Assembly: GCF_000002985.6 (NCBI RefSeq)
Contig: NC_003280.10
Span: 12,768,501 to 12,832,500 of the forward strand
Direction of reading: 5' to 3'
DNA: 64,000 nt
Source: Caenorhabditis elegans
Taxonomy: Eukaryota; Nematoda; Chromadorea; Rhabditida; Rhabditidae
The notes below the pieces were generated by a model, which saw only the letters and a list, made by a program, of their open reading frames with translations, searched no databases and was not told the origin of the DNA. Shown in pieces: positions 1 to 11,805 of the stretch. Position 1 is the stretch's first letter; each line of letters opens with the position of its first letter. A program made the position numbers and the translations under genes.

Positions 1-217
1 TTTTATTGAAAAATGATAGTAATGGCTAAAACTTTATTAAATAAATAAAAATAACTAAATTTAAGATTAAAAAGTTGAAAAGAAAGGGAAAAAATAGATT
101 TTTAAAAAACAAGTTTTTTTGAAACATTGCAAGCGCGCTCTACGGCACAATTTGAATTTATTTATTTAATTTTTGGTTTTTATTTGTTTTTACCGGATTT
201 TTATCGAGTTTTTCGCG

Positions 218-226
218 TTTTTCAGC
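218..226 (+). promoter_or_regulatory. probable trans-splice acceptor before the TIAR gene
   Basis: TTTTTCAG followed by C lies 17 nt upstream of the ATG at 242, with no paired upstream exon. This is the usual position of a spliced-leader acceptor in nematodes. Confidence 0.6.
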
Positions 227-241
227 AAAGTTTTGTAAAAA

Positions 242-3200
242 ATGGCCACTTCGTTCTACACGGGAGGTGGCGAAGACGGAGACGGCTTCAATCCCCGTGT
301 GCACGCGAGAATCGCCGAACGAGAGGGTTTTCAGCTGGCTTCTGGCTCCGAGGACCCGAGAACTTTGTAGGATTTTTTTTTCGCAAGAAGATTAAAAAAT
401 ATAATAAAAAACCCGCGATGCTTGCAGATTCGTTGCAAATCTGGATCCGGCGATAACCGACGAGTTTCTCGCGACGCTTTTCAATCAAATTGGCGCCGTT
501 ATGAAGGCAAAAATTATTTTTGAAGTGATTTTTCATCGAAATTCCGGGTCTTAAACAGATAAATATTGCAGGGACTCAACGATCCGTACGCTTTCGTGGA
601 GTTTTCCGATCATAATCAGGCTACGCTGGCTTTACAGAGCCACAACGGGCGGGAGCTGCTGGAAAAAGTGAAATTTTTGGCTTAAAAATCCCGGGAAAAT
701 CCGGGAAAATCTGAAAATTAAACTAATTGCAACAGAATTTCAAAAAAATGTTTCAGGAAATGCACGTAACGTGGGCATTCGAGCCCCGCGAGCCGGGCGA
801 AAACCGCTCAAAACCCGAAACTTCTCGACATTTTCACGTTTTCGTCGGCGATTTGTGCTCCGAAATTGATTCGACAAAGCTCCGTGAAGCTTTTGTTAAG
901 TTCGGAGAAGTTTCTGAGGCGAAAATTATTCGCGGTAATTTTTTTTAATTTGAAAAAAAAATTGAAAATTCTGGAAAAATCAATATTTTTCGACTAATTT
1001 GATTATAGAAAATTACGGAAAAAACATTTTAAAAGAAAATTGGTTCGACAAATTGCCGGAATTGAAATTTCCGGCAAATCGGCATATTGCCGGAATTGAA
1101 AACTTCTGGAAAATCGGCAAATTGCTGGAATTCTAAATTTCCGGCAAACCGACAATTTGCCGGAATTGAAAACTTCTGGAAAATAGGCAAATCGGCAAGT
1201 TGCTGGAATTCAAAATTTCCGGCAAACCGGCAAATTGTCGGAATTGAAAACTTCTGGCAAATTGCCGGAATTGAAAATTTCCGGCAAATTGGCAAGTTGC
1301 TGGAATTCAAAATTTCGGCAAACCGGCAATTTTCCGGAATTGAAAATTTCCGGCAAATGCAAATTGCCGGAATTGAAAATTTCTGGCAAATCCAAAAATT
1401 GCCGGAAAATAGGAAAATTGCCGGAATTCAAAAATTTTGACAAATCGGCAAATTGTTGGAATTGAAATTGCCGGAAAATAGGAAAACTGACGGAATTAAA
1501 AATTTCCGGCAATTTGCCGATTTGCCGAATTTCTCCAAATTTTAATCTCAATTTTTGAATTTTTTTGAATTTCTCTCCTTTTTAAGGAAAAACGAAAAAA
1601 AAAGTGAAAACTGTACGACCAATCAGCGTCTTCGACTCCGCCCCCCCCCCCCCCCCCCCACTCAACCCGATTGGTTGGGAAGTGGGCGGAGCAAAACGCT
1701 AATTGGTGGGCCCTATTTTTTCGTTTTTTTTCCCTTAAAATGTCTAAATTTCAACCAATTTTTAAATATTTTTTTTTGCAGATAACAATACGAACAAGGG
1801 AAAAGGCTACGGATTCGTATCATACCCCCGTCGAGAAGATGCCGAAAGAGCTATAGATGAGATGAATGGAGCATGGCTTGGCCGACGGACTATTCGAACA
1901 AACTGGGCCACCCGGAAGCCTGATGAAGATGGTGAACGTGGTGGTGATCGTGGTGATAGAAGAGGTGGAGGTGGCGGTGGAAGAGATCGTTATCATAATC
2001 AATCGGAAAAGACTTATGATGAGATTTTTAATCAAGCTGCTGCTGATAATACATCGGTTTATGTCGGAAATATTGCCAATCTTGGGGGTTCGTTTTCAGA
2101 AATTTTCAAAAAAATTTTCAAAAAAAACTTAAAATTTGCGTATTTTTTTTGTTAAAAATTACAAAAAAAAATCAAAAAAATTTAGGTAAAATTGGCAATT
2201 TTTTTAGTCGAAAAATCGGCAAATTTCAATTCCGGCAATTTTTGGATTTGCCGGAAATTTTCAATTCCGGCAATTTTCCGGTTTGCCGGAAAATTTCAAT
2301 TCCGGAAATTTGCCGATTTGCCGGAAATTTTCAATTGCGGCAATTTGCCGATTTGCCGGAAATTTTCAATTCCGGCAATTTTCCGGTTTGCCGGGAATTT
2401 TCAATTCCGGAAATTTGCCGATTTGCCGGAAAATTTCAATTCCGGAAATTTGCCGATTTGCCGCAAATTTTCAATTCCGGCAATTTGCCGATTTGCCGGA
2501 AATTTTCAATTCCGGCAATTTTCCGATTTGCCGAAAGTTTTCATTTTCGGCAATTTTCCGATTCGCCGGAAATTTTCTTTTTCGGCAAATTGCCGATTTG
2601 CCGAAAATTTCAAATCCGACAATTCGCCGGTTTGCCGATTTTCTGGAAAGTCTCAATTCCGGCAATTTGTTGATTTGCCGGAAATTTTCAATTCCGGCTA
2701 TTTGCCGGTTTACCGATTTGCCGGAATTAAACATTTCCGGTAATTTGCCGATTTATCGGAAATTTTCAGATCCGGCATCATGCCGGTTTGCCGGTTTGTC
2801 GGATATTTTCGTTTTTGACAAATTGCCGATTTGCCAGAAATTTTTAATTCCGGAAATTTGCCGATTTGTCGGAAGAAATCGTTTACCCCGATTCATATTT
2901 ACAAAAAAAACTTTCCTAAATCGGCAAATTGCGGAATTGAAAATTTGCGTCAAATCGAAAAAATTGCCGGAATTGAAAATTTCCGGCAAATCGAAAAATT
3001 GCCGGAATCTAGGTATTCTAGAAGATCGGCAAACCGGAAAATTGCCGGAATTGAAAATTTCCGGCAAACCGGAAATCGGAAAATTGCCGGAATTGAAATT
3101 TCCGGCAAACCGGCAAATTACCGGAACTGAAAAAAATTTCGGCAAACCGGCAATTTGCCGATTTGCCGAATTTGTCGACAAAAAATTTGCCGCACTTTTG

Positions 3201-4722
3201 CTGCTAGAATTTCCGTCGAAAAAATTCCCCAAAAATTCACCACAAATCCTCCAAATTAATTATTTTTTTTTTGCAGAAGACGAAATTCGCCGAGCTTTTG
3301 ACCGTTTCGGACCAATCAACGAAGTACGAACATTCAAAATTCAGGGATACGCATTTGTGAAATTTGAGACTAAAGAATCAGCGGCACGGGCGATTGTACA
3401 GATGAATAATGCAGATATTGGAGGACAAATTGTTCGATGCAGTTGGGGAAAAAGTGGAGATGTTCGTGGTTTTTTCGGTGAAATGAAGAAAAAAATGCCC
3501 AAAAAATCACCCAAAATGGATTAAAAAAAAAAAAAAAAAATTTCTTCAAAAATCCCGTTAAATTTTAAATTAATTTAATTTAATTTAATTTAATTAAACT
3601 TTTATTTCAGAATTTTTTAGAATGAAAATTCCAAAAAATTCAAAAAAAAATTGGATTAAAAAAATCACAAATTTACTTAATTTTTCGAAAAAAAAAATTT
3701 AAAAATTTCGAGAAAAAGCTACACACTGGAATTTAAAAAATTAACTAATAATTATTTTTAAAAAAATAAAAAATTTCTAAAAAATTATACTGGTTTCAAT
3801 TTTTTAAATCAAAAATATAGCTTAGGAATTTTAGGAATTTTTTTATTACTAAAAATTCTATTTTTGCAGCTTCTTTGTAGAGTTTTTTCTCTAAAAAATT
3901 CATTTTTTACTCGAAAATCGGGAAAATTTTGAATTTTCAAGAAAAAAATGCTAAAAATTATTTAGACATTGAAAAATTCATTAAAAATTTCTGTTTAAAC
4001 CTGAATTTTCAATCCAAAAAAACCACAGATTTTGACAAAAAACAACTGAAATTTCCAGCTTTCCGTTTTGCCAGAAATTTCAATTCCGGTAATTTGCCAA
4101 TTTGCCGAAAATTTCAATTCCGGCAATTTACCTACTTGCCCGAAATTTCAATTCCTGCAATTTTCCGGAAATTTCAATTCCGGTAATTTGCCAATTTTCC
4201 GGAAAGCTGGAAATTTCAGTTTTTTTGTTGAAAACCGAAAAATTCAGAAAAAACTGAAATAAACCAATTTTTTTGGCAAAAATTGCTTTTTTTTTTAAGA
4301 AAAAATATTCTTAAATTTTCCTTATAAAACCCTTTTTAAAATTTGAATTTTCAAAAAAATTTTCTATTTTTTCTCAAAAAGTCACCTAATTAATTTTATT
4401 TCAGTCTGGAAAGCCATCCGAGCGAGGATCCGGCGGTGGTGGCGGCAGTGGCAACTACGGTTACGGTTACGGTAACAGCGGTGGCGGCGGCGGCAGCGGA
4501 GGACCCGGAAATTCGCAATTTTCGAATTTTAATCAACGACCCCCACCATCTGGAAATGGTGGTTCTGGAGGCGGAAGTGGAGGCCAAAATAATCAATATT
4601 GGCAGTACTATTCGCAATACTACAATAATCCACATTTGATGCAACAATGGAATAATTATTGGCAAAAGGATGGACCACCACCACCACCAGCTGCAGCAGC
4701 TTCATCTACTGGAGGAAATTGA
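242..4722 (+). CDS. tiar-2: TIA-1/TIAR-type RNA-binding protein, three RRMs, 7 exons
   Basis: Exons 242-366, 428-524, 572-667, 757-934, 1782-2087, 3277-3461 and 4405-4722 give 434 residues with all phases closing. RRM1 (about residues 40-118) has RNP2-like LFVANL and RNP1-like DPYAFVEF. RRM2 (about 132-212) has VFVGDL and KGYGFVSY. RRM3 (about 254-328) has VYVGNI and QGYAFVKF. This domain order and the linker after RRM1 are those of TIA-1/TIAR, which bind U-rich RNA, influence splicing and translation, and enter stress granules. The tail (330-434) is rich in Gly, Asn, Gln and Tyr and resembles the prion-like tail of the family. The human proteins are about 380 residues; the worm protein is longer mostly because of Gly-rich stretches in the RRM2-RRM3 linker and the tail. 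The ATG lies 17 nt after a TTTTTCAG acceptor, a probable trans-splice site. Introns 4, 5 and 6 carry TTGCCG arrays. The product call is firm; the symbol is recalled. Confidence 0.92.
1040..1530. repeat. TTGCCG repeat array in TIAR intron 4, reverse orientation
   Basis: About 15 degenerate copies of a 30-38 bp unit reading TTGCCGGAATTGAAAATTT then CCGGCAAATCGGCAAA. The orientation is opposite to most of the array in intron 5. The array explains the spurious open frames here on both strands. Confidence 0.9.
1615..1712. repeat. half copy of a CCAATCAGCG inverted-repeat element
   Basis: The sequence ACCAATCAGCGTCTTCGACT, a C-tract, then GATTGGTTGGGAAGTGGGCG matches one half of the complete palindrome at 21995-22206. 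The central C homopolymer is about 17 nt. Confidence 0.6.
2205..3180. repeat. TTGCCG repeat array in TIAR intron 5 with internal inversion
   Basis: From about 2205 to 2875 the unit reads TTGCCGGAAATTTTCAATTC. From about 2920 to 3140 it flips to its reverse complement. The result is an imperfect inverted arrangement inside one intron. Long open frames here (up to 413 codons) are artefacts of a unit that lacks stops. Confidence 0.9.
4060..4215. repeat. short TTGCCG array in TIAR intron 6
   Basis: Five or so degraded copies of the same unit. The rest of intron 6 (3462-4404) is AT-rich with no other recognisable feature. Confidence 0.75.
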
Positions 4723-5886
4723 GAGCACATTTTGTGAAAAAATTATTTTTTTTTTGCTGTTTTTGGAAATTTGGAAATTTCCAATTTTCTTAATTTTTTT
4801 GTTGCTGTTTTTGGAAATTTTGTGAATTTTTTTTCTGAAAAATTGGAGAAAATTGAGCTCATTTTATGGAAAAAATTCTTTAAAAAATCAATTTTCTGAG
4901 ATAATTCGTTTCTTATTTTGTTAATTAATTAAATTTCAGCAAGATCTTTTTCCAAAAAAAAAAAAACTTGTAAAATTCCAGTTTTTCTAGAAATTTGGAG
5001 GGAACTGAGCACATTTTGTGGAAAAATAATTCTTTAAAAAATCAAATTTCTTTATTTTTACTGTTTTTGGAAGTTTTGAAAAAAAAATTCCAAAAAAACA
5101 TGGTAACATTCCAGTTTTTCTGGAAAAAAATTGGACAAAATTTAGCTGATTTTTTTTTTGAATTTTTCAAATAGTTATTTAATACAAAAATAATCATTTT
5201 CCTGTTTTTCCAGCAAAAATTGAGCACATTTTGTGGAAAAAAATTCAATAAAACTTTAAAAATCATTTTTTGAGTAACATTGAAATTTCCTATTTTCTTG
5301 ATTTTTTCCTGTTTTGGAAATTCTGAGCATTTTTTTCCCAAAAAAAACTGGTAAAATTCCTGTTTTTCTGAAAAAAAATGCAGAAAATTGAGCGGATTTT
5401 TGGAATTTTTTAAATAGTTATTTAATACAAAAATAATTATTTTCCTGTATTTTTTTAAGAAAACAAAATTTAATTTTTCTTAATTCAACAATTTTTTTTT
5501 TTCAATTTTTTGAATTTTTCGGAAATTTAAAATTTTTTCCAAACATCTTTTGCTTCAGTTTAACTAAATATATTGCTGAGTTCTGTGAATTTGCAATTTA
5601 TGTTTTGAAAATTCCGGAATTTTTTTGTTTTGTATTTGTCCTCTCCCCAAGAAAATTGCATTTTTTAACGAATTAGAAATCCATTTTTAATTATTTTTCA
5701 CCCAATTTCCCCGTTTTTTTTGTATATTTTCATCTGCCTTAATTTATTGATTTTTTTTTCTTCCCCACCCCCCTGAATTCCACGCGTTTCTATTTTTTTT
5801 TTGCAACAGAAAAATTGTCTAATATAAAAATGTCCTATGTTATTTACTTCCTGTCATTTTTTTATTGTAAAAGTTATTATTTATGA
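4723..5886 (+). other. 3' untranslated region of the TIAR gene, AT-rich
   Basis: There is no open frame with coding character. It contains loosely repeated phrases such as TGAGCACATTTTGTGGAAAAA (about 4725, 5005, 5221), suggesting local tandem duplication of about 220-250 bp units in the 3'UTR. Confidence 0.5.
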
Positions 5887-5896
5887 AATAAATAAA
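5887..5896 (+). terminator. overlapping AATAAA polyadenylation signals
   Basis: AATAAATAAA gives two overlapping AATAAA hexamers. It is the first strong signal downstream of the TIAR stop on this strand, so it probably ends that transcript. Confidence 0.5.
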
Positions 5897-5978
5897 TGTT
5901 CATGGAGCCGGAAAATTTCAAAAAATCACAAAAAAAAAATTTGTTTGTTTGTTTATTCGAAATTAGATAAATAGTATT

Positions 5979-7045
5979 TCGAATTTAAGCTCCTTAACTT
6001 AAGCTCCCCCCACTTATTGGCACAAAATCTCAAAAAAAAATTTTTTTTTTCAATCTTCTCTGCAAATTTTCCGGAAAAAATTGGGAATTAAAATCCAAGA
6101 CGTGAACCTTTTTTAAAAAATATAATGTGTTTTAATGTACAAGGGGCAACAGAAAAAAAAATCGATAAAAATTAGCCAAAAATTAGTTATTTCGAACAAT
6201 CTAACCGACGGCGTTATAAACCATTTTTATCAAAGTGTGAGTTAATTTAAATATATATATATATATATGTGCTGGGTGGCCGCTAGAAAAAAAACATAGG
6301 TGGCCTAGTTTTATGCTTTCCTGCCGGCGGGCATTTACAGCGCGGCCTAGCGAAACAATCGATGGCCTAGTTTTCTCAATCGTTCAAAACTCGGGCCTGC
6401 GATTGACAGACTTTTTAGAGATTTTTCGATCGAAATCTTGAGAGAAAAAGATCCTAGTTTTCAATTTTCCGGACCTGTGCGGAAAAGTCGATCTGTGAAA
6501 TAATGACAATTTCCAGGATACGCTCAAACACGTGACAATTTGAAAAAATGCTTATTGAACTCCTCATATCCATCACCGTGCTCGCGTCGATTCTCGTCTC
6601 GTGCAAGAAAGAGAAGAACGAAGCGGCAAAACTGAAGCCACGTGGCTTCGATCGAAAATCCAGTGGAGCACCGGCTCCGGCTGGAGCCAACTTGGTTAAC
6701 AAGTCTGGCGGTTCCGGCGGAGGTAGTGGAGGATCTGGAGATGCTAATAGACTTCTCAAAAGAGAAATCAAAGGTGGGTTCCACATCAGCCATGTTAGGG
6801 TGCGGGCCTTCGATATTTTTCGCCGATGTGTCCACCAGGATGGCACTCGATTGCAATAGTCGAATTTTGTCTGCATTCGCTCACCTCGATTTTGTCGGCT
6901 GCTTAAAAATGTTTTTTTTTGCAGAAGTAAAGATGGAGGAGCGTTCGGCTGACGATAACGAGACAATCAACGATGTAAAGTCCAACTGGGGAACTGTTTG
7001 AAATTCATGTTTTTTCTTGTAAATTGAATGAACTGTAAAAATGCT
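5979..7045 (+). repeat. segmental duplication, copy A (intact, with small gene 1)
   Basis: From TTAAGCTCC (about 5984) through GCTGGGTGGCCGCT (about 6270) to the 3' flank GAAATTCATGTTTTTTCTTG, the sequence matches 8246-8440 followed by 12421-13190. The copies differ by scattered substitutions and small indels. Confidence 0.85.
6548..7001 (+). CDS. small secreted or membrane-anchored protein, paralog 1, two exons
   Basis: Exons 6548-6773 and 6925-7001 encode 100 residues. The family is not recognised. Residues 1-18 are hydrophobic (MLIELLISITVLASILVS) and are followed by CKKEKNE: a cleavable signal or an N-terminal anchor with a short basic tail. The middle is low-complexity Gly/Ser/Ala/Pro. 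The end carries an acidic segment, SADDNETIND, then KSNWGTV. The duplicate at 12719-13141 keeps the intron position and phase, the hydrophobic start and the DDNETIND/KSNWGT end, while the middle diverges. That pattern supports a real coding pair. Relative to copy B, a 22-nt deletion at the 3' end removes the GCC-TAA ending, so this copy stops at a new in-frame TGA. Confidence 0.75.
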
Positions 7046-7850
7046 TAGACATAATTGAAAAAAAATACTAGCTATATAACGTATTTTCATGATCTGATGG
7101 CTCCGTAATAGTTTTTGTGTGTCGCGGATCCACCGCGGTAGCTGTAGCAACCACGAGAGCGCTCGCACGTGGTCGCTGGCTGTCCTTTTGCATAATTTTG
7201 AAGCAAATGCGCCTCATTGAGAATTCACGTTGGCGCCAACTCTCGCTATCCATTGGGCGTGAGAGACGCAGATACTACTTTTTTCTCTGGACGTGAAAAA
7301 CGCCAAGAAAAACCGTTTTGCCGTCTGCGTCTCTTCTTTCACACGCTATTTTGGCTGTGGACGAGGAATTCTCCTCTTCCAGGATTTTCTAGGCCATTTT
7401 CTCACATTTCTCAAGTTTTCTCGTCCGCGAGAAAACGTGAATTTCGAGACAGCCAGCGAGCACGTGCGCTCGTCTACTCGGTAAATCGGCGCCACTGCTC
7501 AACCAACTTGAGCCACTTCCATTTACAAATGTGGCAAAAGTTGGCGAAAGTTGGTTGGAAAGTGGCTGATATCTAATGGCAGTTAGAAAGTGGCCAAAGT
7601 TGGTTTAAAAGTGGCGCCGAATTGCCGAGATAGTTATTATTGATCTACCCGTTTGATCTACCCGCCACTTACTCATTCGTCTTCCTTTACTATTTCGCAA
7701 TCACCTTTTGTCATCATTCTCATTCTCACGCATCCACATTCACTTTCATTCACTTCTTGCACAGAGCCTACTATATAGCCGAAAGGCTACGCTCTCTCGT
7801 CCCCATCAACCAATTCGCACTATTATTCGGATTGTTTAATCCAATATTAT
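7046..7850. other. gene-free stretch, locally GC-rich
   Basis: Unusually GC-rich for this region (about 7130-7520), with many short GCG/CGC palindromes. A 119-codon open frame at 7217-7576 has no splice, signal or domain support. The stretch 7500-7620 repeats AAGTTGG / AAAGTGGC phrases. It may be an uncharacterised repeat. Confidence 0.4.
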
Positions 7851-8040
7851 CACGTGGTGTCAGAGTGTCTCATTTCGGCTTGATCTGCGTAGATCTACAA
7901 AAAATGCGGGAGAAGAGACGCAGAGTTCTCAACTGATTTCGCAGGGTTAAGAGCGTGCTGACGTTACAATTTTTCTGAGAAAAAAATCCCGCATTTTTTG
8001 TAGATCAAACTGTGTTAGGACTGCCGGACACCCCATGTGT
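7851..8040. mobile_element. CACGTGGTGTCAG palindromic MITE-like element
   Basis: Starts CACGTGGTGTCAGAGTGTCT, contains GATCTACAAAAAATGCGGGA and its reverse complement, with the core AACTGATTTCGCA and GTGCTGACGT, and ends in a degraded inverse of the start. Same family as at least eight elements between 30.6 and 46.6 kb. Confidence 0.8.
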
Positions 8041-9084
8041 CATTTCTTGTAAAAGTTCTAAAATTAAAAAAAAAAGTTCACGGAACCTGATTTTGGCGTA
8101 AAAGAAATAATGTTTTTTGGTTCAAAAAACGTGAAAATTTATGTTGGGAAAAAAGAAACAAGTCAATTATTTTGAAATTGAACGAAGTTCGAATTCCGTC
8201 ATTTTGTCAGGTTGTAAGTTTTTTTTTCTGTAAATGTTGAATTTTTCGAATTCGTTAAACTTAAGCTCCGCCCAATTATTGGCAAAAATGTTTAAAAAAA
8301 ACAATTTTTTTCCCAATTTTCCCTAGAACTTTTCCGAAAAAAATTGGAAATTAAAATCCAAAACGTAAATTTAAAAAAATATATAATTTGTTTTAATATT
8401 CACGTCGCAGCAAAAGAAATATTGATAAAAATTAGTCTTATCTGCATTTTCCTCTCTTAAATCGCGTGTGTGCCACGGGTAGGTGTTTTTGAAAAAACTT
8501 TTGACATGCGATGTCAAAAAAAGCGGCGACTTTTTTTCCAAAACCATGCGTGATTGTTGTCACGGCTTATAGCTCGGCGCTGGATGGATGAAAATTCGAG
8601 TTCTTTTTTTTTAATCGCTTAAAATATCTCTCAACTGCAACTTATATTTTACCGTATCTCAATAGGAGCTCATTGAGCCGAGATATTTTGAGTGAAACTC
8701 AAAAATCGCTATTTTTCCTCATTTTCTGGTGGTTTTAATTGAAGGAAAATTCGAATATTTGAGATTATTTCACGATTTTTTAGGGGTGTATACAACTCGA
8801 CGAGCTCTTTTTAACGTGTATTTTGAAAAAATTCTACGACCCCTTTAAGCTATAGAAGTGGGCTCTTTAGTGTGAAATCGAAAATTGCATGTCCCCCCCC
8901 CCCTTTTTTGGGCGCAATCTTCAAATCACCGCTTCGTGCGCTGTTCTCTTTCACAAATCTTGGGTTTTGAGGTGAAAGTATTGTAGAGTAAGCTTCTGGC
9001 TACATTTTAAAGTAAAATTTATTCCAAAAAAGTTATTTTTTCATTCTGAAAATCGAGCCAGAAAAAATGTTGTCAAAAAAATGA

Positions 9085-9760
9085 GGTTTTTGCTGGAAAA
9101 ATAAAAAATTTTCCACTACCGAATGGGATTTTATGTTAAATTCGTAATTAGTACATAAATACCGAATGCAAGCTGAAAGCACAGCTCTCTACGACCATTT
9201 TCCACGATTTTAGTTTATTTAATTTTTGACCTCGAATTTTCAGTTTCCCTCTTTTCCTGGACCAGTTTTTTACTGAAATGTGAATTTTATGCCATAAATC
9301 TTATTATTTTTGCTATGAGAAGCGAGACAAACCAAAAGTTTTTGGTCATGAGTTCCTCGAGCCGCGTTCCTGAAGTTGTAGGCTTCAAGCCTTGCTCAGG
9401 AAGCTGAAAAGTTCATTCTTGAACAATTTTTAAATTTTCAAATGCTATCATATTCTCCTTTTAACGCTGATTTCAAATATATACTTTTCTTTTTTCAATT
9501 CCTATTATGAGCGGAGTTACGGCGCTTTCAAGTTTCAGCAATGCCCGCCCGCCCCCCTCTTTCCTCCATCCTCTCCACAGAGTCTCCAGCGATGCATAGG
9601 GAGGCTGTAAATATGGTCTCTAATTACTGTTACAGGATCAGATATGTATATTTTACGACATATCTCTGGATAGAAGAACAATAGACATCGCCACATTTGT
9701 TTTGGTAAAAGGACCCAATGGGCTGTAAAACAGTCTATAATATCCACCTTTCTTCCTGCA
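9085..9760 (+). repeat. long direct repeat, copy 1 (about 675 bp)
   Basis: Begins GTTTTTGCTGGAAAAATAAA and ends CACCTTTCTTCCTGCA. Near identical to 11131-11805 in the same orientation, 2.05 kb away. It does not begin TG or end CA in LTR fashion, and no reverse transcriptase frame lies between the copies. Confidence 0.85.
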
Positions 9761-9769
9761 AGAATCTAA

Positions 9770-9905
9770 ATTATAGGCAGAGCAGGCCGAAGGCCTGCTA
9801 TAGCAGTAGGCTTTAACTGCCGGGTCAGAGCGCCGCAGGCGCTCTAAATCTAAATTGTGTACTGCAGGGAGACAATAAATATTTTTAAAACAGTAAAAAC
9901 AGTAC
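9770..9905. repeat. GC-palindromic unit, copy 1
   Basis: Contains AGCAGGCCGAAGGCCTGCT and AGAGCGCCGCAGGCGCTCT hairpins, then TGTACTGCAGGGAGACAATA. The same hairpins recur, partly in tandem, at 11985-12210. Confidence 0.8.
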
Positions 9906-9951
9906 GACTCAATCATTAAGTGCAAGCAGAAAACATACAAAAATGTTTTAG

Positions 9952-10029
9952 CCTGTGAGGGGTCGAACCCAGAGGGCACCCATCGAATGGACCACAGACC
10001 AGCCCTCAACCACTTGGCCATTGCGCGCG
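9952..10029 (-). other. tRNA-like segment (degenerate Leu/Ser-type), possible SINE head
   Basis: On the minus strand an A-box-like TGGCCAAGTGG (revcomp of 10010-10020) is followed about 45 nt later by a B-box-like GGGTTCGACCCC (revcomp of 9960-9971). The spacing suits a tRNA with a long variable arm. The T-stem pairs imperfectly and the acceptor ends do not pair well, so I do not call a functional tRNA. Confidence 0.4.
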
Positions 10030-11130
10030 CGCCGCCTCACACTCTCCGTGCGCGCCTCTCCACTTTTACAGCAGCCGACACCTGCGAAGGACCTTGCCGC
10101 GGCTGCGCCCTCCCCGCACCTTCCTGCTCCGCGAGCCCACACCTCCACTAACTTCAATCGCTCATATCTCAGCTCAAAACCATCGCAGAGACTTCGTTCT
10201 TTGAGCAATCGATCCCAAATTTCAAGGAGATCTCGAATAACCCCAACACAGGTTCGAGGCAAAGCCGAGAACCTGCGCCAGCTACCTTTTCGGGCATCCC
10301 CATTCCCGAAGGGCTGGCGCGGCTCTGCCGCGCTAGTCTGCCTTCTTCCTATGTTAAATATGGAATGTGCAAGGGTCGTCACTTTTTGCGCACAAAGTGT
10401 CACAAAAAATTAAAAAAGTTGGGTGTGCACTTTCGTGTCTAACTTTGCTATACCTGCACATTTTTCAATTTTCTTTTTTGTAGGAAATAGAGAATCGTCT
10501 GTTCTATCTTTGTATCTAAATGATTATTTGATTTGATTCTATCTTTTAAGAGAAATTTTTGATGAAACACGAAAAAATCACTTTTTTCGCGTGTCGTGTC
10601 GCTTTTTTTGCACACGTTTAGAGGTCATAGTATAAAATGTTTTTCAGAAGGTAACTGTATATCTGGGATTGTTAAAAATTTTTAGTTTTTGCAATTTCAT
10701 CTATTTTGAACTGAGTTATGATGATTTGAAAATCGGACTCGAAAAATCCCGGAATTTCGAAAATTGCGTTGAAAACATGTTTAACGTTCATATTTTTGTT
10801 TTGTTTTACACTATCAAATGTAAATTTTAACGTAGAATCCGTTTTTCTAAATAGTTTTCTGATTATCTGACCGGAAAGTTTTGAAAAAAGCACAAAATGA
10901 CGATTTTTCAATGAAATTGTGCGCATTCCTCCTTACGTTTTTGGTGTGCAAATTAGTGATTTTTGAGATTCTTTCGCCTATAAGTCGTTCAGTTTGGCAC
11001 TTTTTCGGGTAAATTTTTTGAAAAACGTATTTTTCAGGAAATTTACTCTTCAAAAATATACTTTTTTTTACAAAAAAGTCAAAAATAACTTCAGAAATCG
11101 CTAATTTCATGATTTTCTCAAAATAATGAT

Positions 11131-11805
11131 GTTTTTGCTGGAAAAATAAAAAATTTTCCACTACCGAATGGGATTTTATGTTAAATTCGTAATTAGTACA
11201 TAAATACCGAATGCAAGCTGAAAGCACAGCTCTCTACGATCATTTTCAACAATTTTAGTTTATTTAATTTTTGACCTCGAAATTTCAATTTCCCTCTTTT
11301 CCTGGACCAGTTTTTCACTGAAATGTGAATATTATGTCATAAATCTTATTATTTTTGCTATGAGCAGCGAGACAAACCAAAAGTTTTTGGTCATGAGTTC
11401 CTCGAGCCGCGTTCCTGAAGTTGTAGGCTTCAAGCCTTGCTCAGGAAGCTGAAAAGTTCATTCTTGAACAATTTTTAAATTTTCAAATGCTATCATATTC
11501 TCCTTTTAACGCTGATTTCAAATATATATTTTTCTTTTTTCAATTCCTATTATGAGCTGAGTTACGGCGCTTTCAAGTTTCAGCAATGCCCGCCCGCCCC
11601 CCTCTTTCCACCCCTTTCTCTTGCCTCCTCCCTCTCAGGCATAGGGTGGCTGTAATATGGTCTCTAATTACTGTTACAGGATCAGATATGTATATTTTAC
11701 GACATATCTCTTAATAGAAGAACAATAGATATCGCCACATTTGTTTTTGTAAGAGGTCCCCAATGGGCTGTAAAACAGTCTATAATATCCACCTTTCTTC
11801 CTGCA
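11131..11805 (+). repeat. long direct repeat, copy 2 (about 675 bp)
   Basis: Second copy of the 9085-9760 repeat. It differs mainly by small substitutions and by changed sequence near 11610-11650. Confidence 0.85.

Noticed and set aside
2283-3524. 413-codon open frame across TIAR intron 5
   Set aside because: It is TTGCCG repeat translation fused to real exon 6 (DEIRRAFDRFG onward). Only 3277-3461 is coding.
7217-7576. 119-codon frame after a GC-rich segment
   Set aside because: No signal peptide, splice partner or family resemblance; base composition suggests a repeat.
9948-10413. Overlapping frames of about 150 codons on both strands
   Set aside because: GC-rich repeat DNA inside the 4 kb insertion. 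The strands mirror each other and no domain or splice site is visible.
9085-11805. 675 bp direct repeats as LTRs of a retrotransposon
   Set aside because: The ends are not TG/CA, there is no primer-binding site or polyprotein frame between them, and they sit inside a larger insertion with its own ends.
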